A DNA stretch of 64,000 bases from Sorex araneus (GCF_027595985.1 NC_073308.1:13980511-14044510); one strand, 5' to 3'; shown: positions 1-11,689, numbered from the stretch's first letter. The notes: generated by a model not told the origin, from the letters alone. Numbers and translations are program-made.

Positions 1-480
1 GATATTCTTTTCTGCAAGGAAAGACAAGAAACTTGAAACCCTGGGTATGGCCTAGGACTGACTTTGCTTTCCTGCCAAAAGCAAATCCTTTCTCCAGCCT
101 GGGTCCATGGCTCCCCAGGAATTCTGGTAGTGGAGATCAACTCTAGCACCTAGAAGATCGAAAGGAAGTCAGGTATGGCTTGAGGGCCATCTGGTAGGCT
201 GGCAGGCTCTGGCCTGTGCCTCCAGGGGCTCACCCCAGACTTTATCAGTCTTAGTCTTTCCAGAAGGGGTGGGGGGAGGAGGGGGGAATGGCAGATTGGA
301 AGAAAGTAACCTGTTGGGGATGGACTGAGCTACCAGGGTGAGCCCAAGTAGACTGTACTACAGACTGGAATGTTTTCCCCCTTCAAGCTGCCTTCAGAAA
401 ATAATTTCAGTATATTGAAAGAGGCAGTTTTTCCTTCTCTCACATAAGCCTGGCTGATCTTTGACATGCAGATCTCAGGT
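1..480. other. Unassigned sequence at the left edge
   Basis: No convincing exon, RNA gene or repeat was recognised here. It is ordinary mixed-composition mammalian sequence, with a short G-rich run near 270-285. It ends at the target site of the U6/L1 chimera that follows. Confidence 0.5.
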
Positions 481-500
481 GTTAGCCAGGCCTGATTTTT

Positions 501-1390
501 TTTTTTTTTATAAATTTTATTGAATCACCATGTGGAGGGTTACATAGTTCTCTCAGGATTATGTCAGTTATACAATACTCAAACACCCTTCCCTTCACCA
601 GTGCCCATATTCCATCACCAACCACCCCATTATACCTCCCGCCCCCTCCCACCTCCCCAGTCCCCGTCCTTGAAAGTGATAAATTTCACTTCGTTTACGC
701 TTTATCTTGGTTACATTCCGTGTTTCAACACATAACTCACTATTGTTGCTAGGGTTTCCCCCCAAAAAAGAAAAGACAGTCCTACTGTCAAGGAAGCAGC
801 TCTCCATTGCTGAGAATGTAGAGATATTAAGTCCCGCTGTTTGTTACATAACTTTTCTATTTCCACCCCCCCTTGTCCTGCGCCACCGAGTTCACGCCTG
901 TTTAGTAATCACCACGCTGCCTGACAAAGGAAAAAAAAAAACGAAAGAGATGGTTATTTCCCGTCATCAGCCGGCATGGGGCTCTGGCTTAGTTGATAGT
1001 CTGGTAGAATGTCTGACAGCAGTTTCTGGAACCAAAAGTAATACACTGGTATCGGCCCCAGCTCGAGGTTCCACCAGTGTCCCGCTGTTCCAAGTACCTA
1101 ATAATTTATTCCCTTGTATTCCATTCCCACGCCACCAGGTCCGTGTCAGCTTAATGGACATCATACTATGGTTAACGCCACGCCATGTTTCTTCCCGAGA
1201 AAGAAGGATATTTCTTCTCAGCCGGTGTGGGGATATGGCTTAGTTCAGTCTAAAGAGATGGCTACCACTTTGGTAGCCTTCAATATTTCAGCAAAAGACT
1301 TACTATTCTTGTTAGGATTTCCCACCAAAGTCCGCCAGTTAAAAATATGGAACGCTTCACGAATTTGCATATCATCCTTGCGCAGGGGCC

Positions 1391-1431
<41 letters not shown>

Positions 1432-1447
1432 TTGCCGAAGCGAGCAC
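501..1447 (-). mobile_element. Chimeric retrocopy: U6 snRNA fused to an L1 3' UTR
   Basis: Read on the minus strand, this insertion starts with a full-length U6 snRNA copy (1447 to 1341), passes directly into L1 3'-UTR sequence (1340 to about 515) and ends in an A-tail (the T-run near 495-509). A 14-bp direct repeat, CAGGCCTGATTTTT, lies at 487-500 and 1448-1461, so both parts went in together as one event. The L1 half matches the 3' UTR of the L1 at 1786 (the 'CCATTGCTGAGAATG' and 'ACAATACTCAAACACCC' stretches) but is longer, with a partly duplicated segment near 1270-1340. The duplication begins with A-rich sequence on the insertion strand, as expected for L1 endonuclease. Such chimeras are known in primates and are attributed to template switching or RNA ligation during L1 reverse transcription. 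Confidence 0.85.
1341..1447 (-). pseudogene. U6 spliceosomal snRNA retro-pseudogene, full length
   Basis: The reverse complement is 107 nt and begins GTGCTCGCTTCGGCAACACA. It contains the ACAGAGA-type region (GATACAGAGAAGATTAGCA), then AAATTCGTGAAGCGTTCC, and ends CATATTTTT. It appears to differ from canonical mammalian U6 at about three positions: one in the 5' stem-loop (GGCAACAC for GGCAGCAC) and two near GATGATATGC (GATGACACGC). It is one half of an L1-mobilised chimera, and the sequence upstream of its 5' end (above 1461) shows no obvious TATA box or PSE at Pol III U6 promoter spacing, so it is called a pseudogene. Confidence 0.85.
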
Positions 1448-1512
1448 CAGGCCTGATTTTTGACTTTGTAGATTTCAGGTGCTGCCTAGTTTGTAATTGA
1501 CATGTAGATTTC

Positions 1513-1773
1513 CTGTGGCAGCCCAGCCTTGTCTTTGGGATGTAAATCCAAGTGCTTTTAGCCCAAGGAAGGCTTCGGTTTTGTTTTTGTTACTGGCCGG
1601 CAGATACAAGGAAATAATGTTGCCTCAATGTTCTTCCTGTAACATCTTTTGATGCCTTTGGTGACGTCACTGTATTGTGCCCTTTAGAGGTACCATGATC
1701 AATAAAAGGAGATCCACGAGGCCCTCTGCCTTTGCTAAGAGCCAGAGAGAGCCTTAGTCCTCCGTGAGACACA
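1513..1773 (+). mobile_element. LTR-like fragment (left part), interrupted by an L1
   Basis: The sequence has an AATAAA signal at about 1699-1705, followed by a pyrimidine-rich R/U5-like stretch (GGCCCTCTGCC, CCTTAGTCCTCCGTGAGAC). The same unit resumes after the L1 insertion at 3153 (CTGCGTGCCTTATCTCAGCA). The start is a guess based on a TG at 1513. The LTR call rests on layout only; no internal retroviral sequence is attached. Confidence 0.4.
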
Positions 1774-1785
1774 GACACATTTCTT

Positions 1786-3140
1786 TTTTTTTTTTAATTT
1801 TTTTATTGAGTCACTATGTGGAAGGTTACAAAGTTTTCAGGTTTGTCTCAGTTATACAATGCTCGAACACCCATCCCTTCACCAGTGCACATATTCCACC
1901 ACCAAGAATCACAGTATAGCTCCACCCCTAGCCCCCCCACACCCCTAGTCCCTCCCCCCACCTGTGTAACTAATAAATTTCACCTTACTTTCACTTTGAT
2001 TGCATTCAATATTTCAACAAAACTACTGTTATTGTTTGGAGAGTCTCTCCCCTAAAGTCGGACCTGCTGAAAAGGAAGCATTAGATAATTTGTTTTCCAT
2101 TGCTGAGAATGAAGAGGTATGAGGTCAAGTGACTGCACTAGCAGCCTCACAGTTTTGGGTTTCTGTATTTTAGAATTTTAGTAACTAAGTCCAGAGGAAT
2201 ATCTGCCAGAAGTTGCATCATTGCCAACTTGTACTTCTCAGTTACATTATATTCCACATATGAGTGCAATCTTTCTATGTCTGTCTCTTTCTTTCTGACT
2301 CATTTCACTCAACATGATACTTTCCATGTTATCCATTTATATGCAAATTTCATGACTTCATGTTTTCTGAAAGCTACATAGTATTCCATTGTGTAGATAT
2401 ACCAGAGTTTCTTTAACCAGTCATCTGTTTTGGGGCACTCTGGTTTTTTCCAGATTCTGGCTATTGTAAACAGTGCTGCAATGAACATAGAAATGCAGAT
2501 GCCATCTCTACTATACCTTTTTGCCTCTCCGGGATATATTCCCAGGAGTGGTATTGCTGGGTCAAATGGAAGCTCAATTTCTAACTTTTTGAGAATCGTC
2601 CATATTGTTTTCCAAAAGGGCTGAACCAGTCTGCATTCCCACCAGCAGTGAAGAAGAGTCCCTTTCTCCCCACATCCAAGCCAACACCGGTTGTTTTTGT
2701 TTTTTGGGATGTGGGCCAGTCTCTGTGGTGTGAGATGATATCTCATTGTTGTTTTGATCTGCATCTCCCTAATGATTAGTGATGTTGGACATTTTCTCAT
2801 GTGCCTCTGAGCCATTCGGATTTCTTCTTTGGGAAAGTTTCTGTTCATTTCATCACCCCATTTTTTTATCGGGTTGGCAGTTTTCTTCTTGTGGAGTTCA
2901 ACCAGTGCATTGTATATCTTGTTATCAACCCTTTATCGGATGGGTACTGCATAAATATCCTTTCCCATTCTGTAGATTGTCTTTATACTTTGGTCACTGT
3001 TTCTCTTGAGGTGCAGAAGCTTCTTAGTTTTAGATAGTCCCATTCATATATCTCTGTTTTCACTTGGTTGGCCAGTGATGTGTCAGCCTTGAAGATACCA
3101 GTGTCTTCAATGTCGTGGAGGGTTTTCCGACCTTGCATGT
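1786..3140 (-). mobile_element. 5'-truncated L1 (ORF2 C-terminus plus 3' UTR)
   Basis: On the minus strand this encodes the last part of L1 ORF2, followed by a 3' UTR and an A-tail (T-run at 1785-1796). An open stretch at 2309-2848 contains the ORF2 cysteine-histidine motif ([14 protein letters not shown]) and a [10 protein letters not shown] segment. A 12-bp target-site duplication, GACACATTTCTT, is present at 1774-1785 and 3141-3152. The element inserted into an LTR-like sequence. The retained ORF2 end shows frame breaks upstream of 2848, so it is dead. Confidence 0.85.
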
Positions 3141-3152
3141 GACACATTTCTT

Positions 3153-3214
3153 CTGCGTGCCTTATCTCAGCACATCCAACAGCACAAATATTCACGCAAC
3201 AGTAACCCTCTCTC
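3153..3214 (+). mobile_element. LTR-like fragment (right part)
   Basis: This is the continuation of the sequence at 1513-1773 beyond the L1 insertion. It is short and is itself followed by another L1 insertion whose duplicated target ACCCTCTCTC is at 3205-3214. Confidence 0.35.
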
Positions 3215-3605
3215 AGGAAGATTGCCCCATAGCTGGAAGCCTGCCTCACCAGCAGGTGGGGAGAGTGCAGCTGGAATAGAGAAGGGATCACTAAGAAAAT
3301 GATGGAGGAATTGGCCAGGATGGGAGATGTGTGCTGAAAGTAGATAAAGGACCAAACATGATGACCTCTCAGTATCTGTATTGCAAACCATAATGCCCAA
3401 AAGTGGAGAGAGAGTATGGGGGAAACTGTCAAACATATGTATCCCAGGCAGGGGGAGGGTGAGAAAGGCGGGGGTATAATGGGAACATTGGTCGTGGAGA
3501 ATGTGCACTGGTGGAGGGATGGATGTTTGATCACTGTGATTGTAACTCAGACATGAAAGCTTGTAAGTATATCTCATGGTGAATCAATAAAAATTTTTTA
3601 AAATG
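3215..3605 (+). mobile_element. L1 3'-UTR fragment, plus strand
   Basis: About 390 bp of L1 3' UTR ending in AATCAATAAAAATTTTTTAA. It is nearly collinear with the 3' UTR of the L1 at 30950-31367 (CATAGCTGGAAGCCTGC, GAATGTGCACTGGTGGAGGG, AACATGAAAGCTTGTAA). A 10-bp direct repeat, ACCCTCTCTC, flanks it at 3205-3214 and 3606-3615. It therefore looks like a separate short insertion, not a twin-primed inversion of its neighbour. Confidence 0.75.
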
Positions 3606-3615
3606 ACCCTCTCTC

Positions 3616-3966
3616 CCCTTTCTCCCCCCTTACTTCACGTAAGCTACCTTGCCTGCCCACCGACTTCAGAATGACAGATTTACAGATGAAGACAATAAAA
3701 TGTACTAATAAAGTGTCTGCCACCATCAAACTACTAGGGATACTGGGGCCCTGAAACTCAGCTCATCTCACTCTAAAATTCTAATTTATTTGATCCTCTG
3801 AATATAGACAGTTCCACCTACCTGTGCCCAGGTATGCTGCTGAGCACCCCAGGAAGTACCTTAAATGCCTTCAGCTATTCCAGCCAAAGAAAGAATTGTG
3901 ATTACTTTACAAAGGAAATGTTTTCAAAGTGATAGATGTCAGTTATCATGTAAAAAGCTAATTGTC
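3616..3966. other. Unassigned sequence
   Basis: Nothing recognised apart from a short pyrimidine-rich start. No exon-like segment was seen. Confidence 0.4.
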
Positions 3967-4141
3967 TGGGCTGGAGTGATAGCATAGCTTTGCACATGGC
4001 TGCGGGCTGATTCCCAGCATTCCATATGGTTCCCCCCACCCCCACACCACCAGGAGTAATTCCTGAGTGCTTGCAAAGCCAGGAGTAACCCCTGAGCATC
4101 ACTGGGTGTGACCTAAAAGGCAAAAAATAATAATAATAATA
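3967..4141 (+). mobile_element. SOR-type SINE
   Basis: Has the GGCTGGAGTGATAGCA head, CCAGCATTCCATATGGT middle, CCAGGAGTAACCCCTGAGCA and GGGTGTGACC tail. It ends in AAAAATAATAATAAT. Confidence 0.85.
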
Positions 4142-4888
4142 AGCTAATTGTCCTTTCCTACACCCCTTATCATATGTGATAAACATAAAATCGACTCCCA
4201 ATTCCCAAGAATTTTTGTACCTTTACCTTTACCTTTGTTCTTGTGGTGACTGTGATGACCCCAGGTCAGGTGCTTGGTAGCTGACAGTGTGTGTGGTGAG
4301 CACAGCAATTCCCCAGTAATCTGCACCAGATTGTAATCTCTAGTAATCCTGCACTAGAGATCACACTTGGTCATGATTTGAGGATTCCAAGGCAGTGCGG
4401 CTGGAATCACACTTGGTTTGTGGAAGGCACTAGGAACCGAACCCCAAGGAATGCTATGAGGAGCATCTTTCCCCCACCCCCACACTCCCTCCCCTACAGA
4501 AGATTTTTTAACTTTTCAAAATAACTACACTTATAAAATGTTTAATTAAATGCTTTAGGTATGATTTCTAGATCACTGATGACATATCAAATGAGTTTTG
4601 AGAAAACAGCTTTTATTTGGAATTTCCAAATTGTACTAAGATATAGGTGTAAATCATGATTTCATTTCTGACTCTGTAAAGGGAGGGTTCGGGAAAATCT
4701 GCATATGGACACAAGATAGATTCACCGGGTTCTTTATTATTTCATTTCCACCTATTCCCCCTTCGTTTACAAGCTCTTTAGGGAAGACTTAAGGACTTTT
4801 CTCTGGAAGGAAACAAAGTCTGAACCTGGAATACATATCAGTTGGAGGATCAAGAAGTTTAAGTGCCCGGTTTATACATATGTTTTTT
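4142..4888. other. Unassigned AT-rich sequence
   Basis: No gene or clear element recognised. Around 4330-4450 there is weak SINE-like wording (GGAATCACACTTGG, CACTAGGAACCGAACCCC) that could be an old, decayed SINE. Confidence 0.35.
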
Positions 4889-5229
4889 TGTAGGGAGCCA
4901 TTTTACCTTACTGATCTTATTCTATCACCATTTGTTTATCACTAGCTAACGCCCATGCCACACCTAGCAAAGGTTGCCACTCCTGATCTTACTGATCTTA
5001 TCCTATCACCATTTGTTTATCACTAGCTAACGCCCATGCCACACCCTGCATTTCTATTGGGGATCCCGGCATGCATACTATACCACCTCCTCCCAGCAGG
5101 GAGGTATAAATACTGTAACTGCCATAGAATAAACGCCTTTTCTCCCTCCTCCGGGCTCTGCGTCTGTTCATTCCGCTGCGAAGGGTTCTCCCTGCTGAAC
5201 AGGACGAGACCTCCAGATGGACCACCACA
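4889..5229 (+). mobile_element. Solo LTR of an endogenous retrovirus, with doubled U3 segment
   Basis: Starts TGTAGGGAGCC and ends about CCACCACA. It carries a TATA box (GGTATAAATAC near 5102), an AATAAA signal near 5129 and a CT-rich R/U5. The U3 contains a direct repeat of about 58 bp at 4907-4964 and 4988-5045 (81-bp offset), differing at one base, like a duplicated retroviral enhancer. The size (about 340 bp) and TGTAGGGAGCC start resemble class II (ERVK/IAP-like) LTRs. No internal region is attached. A flanking duplication was not clear. Confidence 0.75.
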
Positions 5230-5399
5230 CTTTTTGTTCATGAAACAAGGACTCTGCTGAAATGAATGATACTTGGGCTGTTTACAGACGTTAATGAGGG
5301 AGACCCCACGGGACGAGAAGCCTATGTTCTTCAAAATAAAAAGGCAAACCAAATGTGCAAGCCCCCCTGATGCCATACCACTACCAAGTGACAGTGAAG

Positions 5400-5450
5400 G
5401 GAAGGGAGAAGGGTTGGGGAGAGAGACAGACAGGCAGACAGACAAGAGTT
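5400..5450. repeat. GA/CAGA simple-sequence tract
   Basis: Degenerate purine-rich run with repeated GAGA and CAGACAGG units. Confidence 0.6.
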
Positions 5451-5469
5451 TTAAAATATATTCTGGGAA

Positions 5470-5625
5470 GAGGCTGGAGAGATAGTACATCAGGTAGGAT
5501 GCTTGCCTAGTCCAATCCCCAGCACCCTACAGATTCCTCAGGCCCCTCCAGAAGTGAGCCCTGAGCACAAAGCCAGGAGTAAGCCCTGAGTATTGTCAAG
5601 TGTCACACAACCTCTTCCCAACTGA
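5470..5625 (+). mobile_element. SOR-type SINE, diverged
   Basis: AGGCTGGAGAGATAGTACA head, then CCAATCCCCAGCACC, CCTGAGCACAAAGCCAGGAG and a degraded tail. Older than most copies in the window. Confidence 0.7.
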
Positions 5626-7258
5626 AATAAAATCATTCCAAATTATAATAATTTTAGAATTTGGTAAGGTATTCTTTGGGTTTTTTTGAGAAGGTAGTGT
5701 AGGGAGTAGAATGTATATTGAGTGTTAGAGAAAGGTGAAATGGAATGATGAAGACAACCAGTATAATGGTTTCTTAGACTTTAATGGTTAAGTTCCAATA
5801 TGGCTAGAGAATCTGTAAACAATTCTCTTTGAAATTTGGTGAAGGTGTGAAGTCATTTTCTTTCCTCACCTATCTTCTTTCCCACCTACCAAAATTTCCA
5901 TGCCTGAAAGTTCAGCTCAGAACCGTAAGAATCTAAAATATGTGCAGTGGGGCCTGGGAGGGAGAAGGTCAGTTGGAGCTCAAGGGCGTCTGGAGCAAGC
6001 TGGCATGGCCTTGGAGGCCCCTGGCATAGCAGCACATCCTTGGCCTTCAACACAACAAAAGTACATGCAGCATGCTCAAATTGAGGTTTAAGAATCAGGC
6101 AAATCTCTGTAAAGACAAGTTATGAAGTTAGGCAGGGAGAACACGGAAACATAGACATGACTGCCCTGGGCTGAGTAGAGGCTGAGTGTCAACTGATAAC
6201 AGGTTTATCTCTTTCTGCTGCTGTCACCAGTTTACAAACTGAACTCTCTTAATCGCATGCAGCCCTGTGCCTTGTTTTAAACATGTTATTCTTGAGCTGA
6301 GAACTGAGAATCGGGTAAGGTTTATATTTTCTTTAACACCTCATATAAATTTTTAATAAATTGCATTTGAAAAGAAAACAAAACAAACCTTTGTTTGTTT
6401 TATATTTATAAAACGAATTTATAATACAAAGTTATATAGTTAAATATATATATATTTTTCAAATTAGGACTTGAGCCAGTGAATTTGGGGTTTACAGAGA
6501 CTCCAGTTACCAGCTAAATCACAACAGAAAAACTAAGATTTTTCTGCCTTGCCCAAATCAAGGTCTACTTTCCCCAAAACTTTCTGTAAGTCAATAACAA
6601 GAACAGAAATTGTTTACCCAAGTGTGTGTTCTGCTCTCTATATGAAATTTTATCATGAAAAACAAACATGGACAAAGTCATGGGAAGTAGGCAATGTCTA
6701 AACTCTGTTAACCAAGAGTCCAAACAAAGCATTTCCTACCCTCATCTGGAGTTTCGATGCCAACTTGGAAATAGTGTTTGTGAAAGCACTAAGTACGTGA
6801 AATAGTAAACAAACATGAGGCAATGTAGTGAAAAATAATTTTGGAAAAAGAGCCAGATGACCTTGGTTTGAGGCCAAGTCAACACTTACTAAGTTATGTA
6901 AACTTCCATTTCTTAAGATATAAGATGATAACTGACCTAATTTTCCATGAGGAAAAACATATGCTAAAAAAACTTTTGTGATCTCAGAGGACTCGAAATA
7001 TTTAAAGTATATTAATATTCATGTTATACACACATGGTATCCAAACCAGTATCTTGAAAAAGAACACCCAGAGACTTTTTGTGAGGTTAAAATTGCTTTC
7101 TTTTATGGAAGCTTGTGTGCTCCTATCAAATGAAGCTGCTCCCAGCAAAGGAAACCATCAGTAAAATGACAATACAATCACAGAATGGGAGAGTCTTTTA
7201 AGATTTATAAGGGATTATGAATCTAATAAGAGGTTAATATTAAAAAATATGAAGACGG
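5626..7258. other. Unassigned AT-rich sequence
   Basis: About 1.6 kb without a supportable gene. It includes an AT-rich patch at 6340-6470. Short open frames (for example 5900-6091) show no family resemblance or splice context. Confidence 0.4.
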
Positions 7259-7442
7259 GCTGGAGCAATAGCAGAGCGGGGAGGGTGGTTTGCCTTGCAC
7301 GCAGCCGACCCAGGTTCGATTCCCAGCATCCCATATGGTCCCCTGAGCACCATCAGGAGTTAATTCCTGAGTGCATGATTCAGGAGTAACCCCTGTGCAT
7401 CGCTGGGTGTGACCCTCCCAAAACTACCTCCCCCCCAAAAAA
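7259..7442 (+). mobile_element. SOR-type SINE
   Basis: Complete head-to-tail copy with B box GGTTCGATTCC, CCATATGGTCCCCTGAGCA and GGGTGTGACCC tail. Confidence 0.9.
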
Positions 7443-7456
7443 TACGAAGAGCTACT

Positions 7457-7627
7457 GGGGCTGGAGTGATAGTACAGCAGGTAGAGCATTTGCCTTGGCT
7501 GACCCGGGTTCAACCCTTTGCTTACCATATGGTCCCCTGAGCACAGCCAGGTATAATTCCTGAGTGAAGAGCCAAAGGTAATCCCTCAGCATCGCTGGGC
7601 GGGACCAAAAGAAGCCAAAAAAAGAAA
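7457..7627 (+). mobile_element. SOR-type SINE
   Basis: Second copy in tandem with the previous one: GGGCTGGAGTGATAGTACAG, GGGTTCAACCC, ACCATATGGTCCCCTGAGCA. Ends in an A-rich tail. Confidence 0.88.
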
Positions 7628-7639
7628 ATTAAGAGCTCA

Positions 7640-8400
7640 TGAAACTCAAGAGTGAAAAATTAAAGAATTCAATTAAACATTTGGGCAGAGGATCTGAATA
7701 GACATTTTGTCAAAGTCATACAGAGGGTCAGCAAGTCCATGGAATCAATGTATTACAAATAATTAGGGAAATGTAAATCCAAACCACAGTGAGTTTTTGC
7801 CTCACACCTATTAGACAATAGAATGTCTATTGTTAGAAAACAGTACGGAGAGGCCTCTGAAAATTAAATATTGAACTCTATTATGTTACAGCAACTCTGC
7901 TTTCTTCCAAGGGAAATGAGATCACTGTCTAGAAATAGTACTTGCATTCCCATTTTCATTGTGACATTATTTATAACAAAAACATGGCCACAGCATAAAC
8001 ATGATTATTTTGTAGCCATAAAAAGAAATTCTATATATAATCACAGTCTATGGAATAATAGACTATGATATGTATAAATACAGTGTATGAATAATAATAC
8101 ATTATTCTATGTATAAACACAGGAAATTTTATATATAAGTAAATTATATGTATAAACATAATTATTTTGTAGCCAAAAAAAGAAGGAAATTCTACGGTTT
8201 GTTATGGAGTAGGTAGACCTTGTGAAAGCAAAAAAAGATAAATATTCTCTGATCTCACTTATATGTGGAAACTAAGGGAAAAAATTCATGCAGAGACCAA
8301 ATGGGTGGTTAGCAGAGGTGAAGAGTGGGTAGAGACAATGAAACTAGTCAAAATTTTGAACTTCCAGTTATATGACAAATGTGTCCTAGAGACATAATAT
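7640..8400 (+). mobile_element. Old L1 ORF2 3'-part remnant
   Basis: The text resembles the end of mammalian L1 ORF2 and its 3' UTR: 'GGGAAATGTAAATCCAAACCACAGTGAG', then 'TAGCCATAAAAAGAAATTC' and 'GATCTCACTTATATGTGGAA'. Frames are badly broken. It is much older than the L1 at 8660. Confidence 0.65.
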
Positions 8401-8489
8401 ACAATTTGGTGTCGTAGTTCATAGTACCATATTGTGTCTTTAAAAACTGCTAAGGGAACCAATCTTAAACATTCTCATCTCATCTCAGA

Positions 8490-8645
8490 CAACCAGAGAG
8501 ATAGTCCATCAGGTAAGGTGTTTGCCTTGCACATTGCTAACCTGGGTTCAATTCCCAGCACCTCATATGGTCTCCTGAGCCTGTTAAGGGTGATCCCTGA
8601 GTGTAGAGTAAGCCCTGAGTACCATGGGATGCGAATCAAAATATA
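8490..8645 (+). mobile_element. SOR-type SINE, diverged
   Basis: ACCAGAGAGATAGTCCATCAG head, GGGTTCAATTCCCAGCACC, CATATGGTCTCCTGAGC, and a shortened 3' part. Confidence 0.75.
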
Positions 8646-8959
8646 TATGTATTTTTTCTCGTTTAAAGATAAAAAATTATGAATGCATTGCTAAAAGCTT
8701 ATAATGCATATCATATTACCTCCTTTCAGCTCCTAATTCTAATCCAGAGTCATCATTTCCAACTGTCATTGTCATTGATTCTCCTCTGTCCTAACTACAT
8801 TCCCTCCTCCCCATCCCACCTTGCAGCGAGCTTCCTATCATGGGCCAGTCCTCCTGGCCCTTGTTCCTACTGCTTTGGGGTGTTATACTATTTTTTCTCT
8901 TTCATATCCAACAAATGAGTGTGATTATTCTCTGTCCCTCTTCCTCCCTTTGACTCATT

Positions 8960-11647
8960 TCACTCAGCATGATACTCTCCATGTATATCCATGTTTGCGG
9001 TGCAGAAGCTTTTTAGTTTAATGCAGTCCCATCTATTGATCTCTGTTTCTACTAGATTGCTTAGTTCCGTGTCATCTTTGAAGATACCTTTATCTTCAAT
9101 ATCGTGGAGGGTTTTGCCGACCTTGTCTTCAATGAACCTTATGGTTTGTGGTCTGATGTTGAGGTCTTTAATCCATTTTGATCTGACTTTTGTGCATGGT
9201 GTCAGGTCAAGGTCTAAGCCCATTCTTTTGCATGTGGTTGTCCAGTTGTGCCAGCACCATTTGTTAAAGAGGCTTTCCTTGCTCCACTTCACATCTCTTG
9301 CTCCCTTATCAAAGATTAGATGATCATACATTTGGGGTTGTGTGTAGGGATATTCCACCCTGTTCCATTGGTCTGCGGCTCTGCCTTTGTTCCAGTACCA
9401 TGCTGTTTTAATTGTTACTGCTTTGTAATAAAGTTTGAGGTTGGGGAGGGTGATGCTTTCCATCGTCTTTTTCCCAAGGATTGTTTTAGCTATCCTTGGG
9501 CGTTTGTTGTTCCATATGAATTTTAGGATTGCTCGATCCATTTCTTTGAAGAATGTCATGGGTATCCTTATAGGGATCGCGTTGAATCTGTATAATGCTT
9601 TGGGGAGTATTGCCATTTTGACAACATTGATTCTCCCTATCCACGAGCAGGGTATATGTTTCCATTTCCTCATGTCCTCTTTTATTTCATGGAGTAGCGT
9701 TTTATAGTTTTCTTTGAAGAGGTCTTTTACTTCCTTGGTTAAGCTGATTCCGAGGTACTTGATTTTCTGGGGCACGATTGTGAATGGGATTGCTTTTTTC
9801 ATGTCCCTTTCCTCTGCCTCATTGTTTGTGTATAGGAAGGCCATGGATTTTTGGGTATTGATTTTGTAGCCTGCAACGTTACTGTATAAGTCTATTGTTT
9901 CTAAGAGTTTCTTAGTAGAGGCTTTAGGCTTCTCTAGATATAGTATCATATCATCTGCAAATAGTGAGAGTTTGATTTCTTCCTTTCCTATCTGGATGCC
10001 CTTAATCTCTTTTTCTTGTCTAATAGCTATCGCAAGTACTTCCAGTACTATATTGAAGAGAAGTGGTGAGAGTGGGCATCCTTGTCTTGTACCTGATCTT
10101 AGAGGAAAGGCCCTTAGTTTTTCCCCGTTGAAGATAATGCTTGCCATAGGCTTGTGGTAGATGGCTTCGACTATCTTGAGGAAAGTTCCTCCAAACCCCA
10201 TTTTGGTGAGGGTTTTCATCATGAAAGGATGTTGGATCTTGTCAAATGCTTTCTCTGCATCTATTGATATGATCATATGGTTTTTATCTTTACTTTTGTT
10301 GATATGATGGATTATGTTGATTGATTTCCAAATGTTAAACCATCCTTGCATCCACAGGATGAATCCCACTTGGTCATCCATTTCTTTTAGGTTCTCCTGT
10401 TTTGTGGCGTATAGGCCTTCAAAGTAGTCTCTAATGATCTTTTGTATCTCACTGGTTTCTGTCATGATGTCCCCCTTTTTATTTCTGATTCGATTTATTA
10501 GGGCTCTCTCTCTTTCTTTCTTTGTGAGTCTTGCTAGCGGTTTATCAATCTTATTTATTTTCTCGAAGAACCAGCTCTTTGTTTCATTGATCTTTTGGAT
10601 TGCTTTTTTAGTTTCGATGTCATTAATTTCTGCTCTAACTTTTATTATTTCTTTCCTTCGGTCTGGTTTGGGTTCCTTTTTCTGGTCCTTTTCTAAGGTC
10701 TTGAGTCGTGAAGTCAAGCTATCTATGTGGGCCCTTTCTTCCTTCCTGAGGAATGCTTGGCCATATAAATTTTCCCCTTAACACGGCTTTAGCTTCGTCC
10801 CATAGCTCGTGTCTTCATTCTCATTTGTTTCTAAGTATCTTTTGATTTCTTCCTTGATTTCCTTCCTGACCCACTCATTGTTCAACATTGAATTGTTTAA
10901 TTTCCAGGTGTTTGATTTGGTTCTCCATGTCGGTGAGTGGTTAGCTTCTATCTTCAGCGCATCGTGGTCTGAAAAGATGGTTGATACAATTTCTATTTTT
11001 CCTATTCTATTGAGGTATGTCCTGGGGCCCAGTACATAGTCTATTTTAGAAAATGTTCCATGTGCACTGGAAAAGAATGTGTATTCTTTCTTTTTGGGGT
11101 GTAAAGCCCTGTATAGGTCTATTAGGCCTCTCTCTTCAATTTCTTCTTTCAGAGTCAGTGTTTCCTTGTTGAGTTTTGTTCTTGTTGATCTATCTAGAGG
11201 CGATAAGGCCGTATTGAAGTCTCCGACTACTATTGTACTGTTAGTGATGTCCTCTTTGAAGTCTGTTAGGAGTTGTTTTAAATATTTAGCCGGTCGTTCA
11301 TTAGAAGCGTATACCTTTAAGAGTGCGATTTCTTCCTGTTATACATATCCCTTCATAAATAGAAAATGACCTTCGCTGTCCCTTTTAATCATTTTCAACC
11401 TGAAGTCTATGTTGTCGGATACCAGGATGGCCACTCCAGCTTTTTTAAGGGGGTTGTTTGTTTGCAGGATTGTTTTCCATCCTTTGACTTTGAGTCTACG
11501 TTTACTCTGTTTGTTCAGGTGTGTTTCTTGCAGGCAACAGAATGTTGGGTTTAATTTCCGGATCCATTTTGCCACTCTGTGTCTCTTGATGGGTGCATTT
11601 ACTCCGTTGACATTGAGAGAGATTATTGTGGTAGGGTTTTGTGTCAT
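8960..11647 (-). pseudogene. L1 ORF2 (endonuclease/reverse transcriptase), broken
   Basis: L1 ORF2 normally makes a protein of about 1,280 residues with an N-terminal APE-type endonuclease and a central reverse transcriptase. Here the endonuclease begins at 11647 (SLNVNGVNAPIKRHRVAKW, then CCLQETHL) and stays open only to about 11339. A long second open stretch at 8960-10717 carries the RT, with the catalytic motif FADDMILYL and the conserved [14 protein letters not shown]. Between them the frame is broken more than once. The C-terminal roughly 190 codons with the cysteine-rich motif are deleted at 8985, and the open frame runs on into 3'-UTR sequence. The element cannot make a functional ORF2 protein. 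Confidence 0.88.
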
Positions 11648-11689
11648 ATTTCTGTGGTATTTGTTGTTTTTATGGGGCTCCTCCTTGTC

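Noticed and set aside
1341-1447. Functional U6 snRNA gene
   Set aside because: It lies inside an L1-type insertion with a target-site duplication, carries several substitutions and has no visible Pol III U6 promoter upstream.
1786-3605. Twin-primed (inverted) single L1 insertion
   Set aside because: The minus and plus L1 parts each have their own target-site duplication and are separated by LTR-like sequence, so they are two events.
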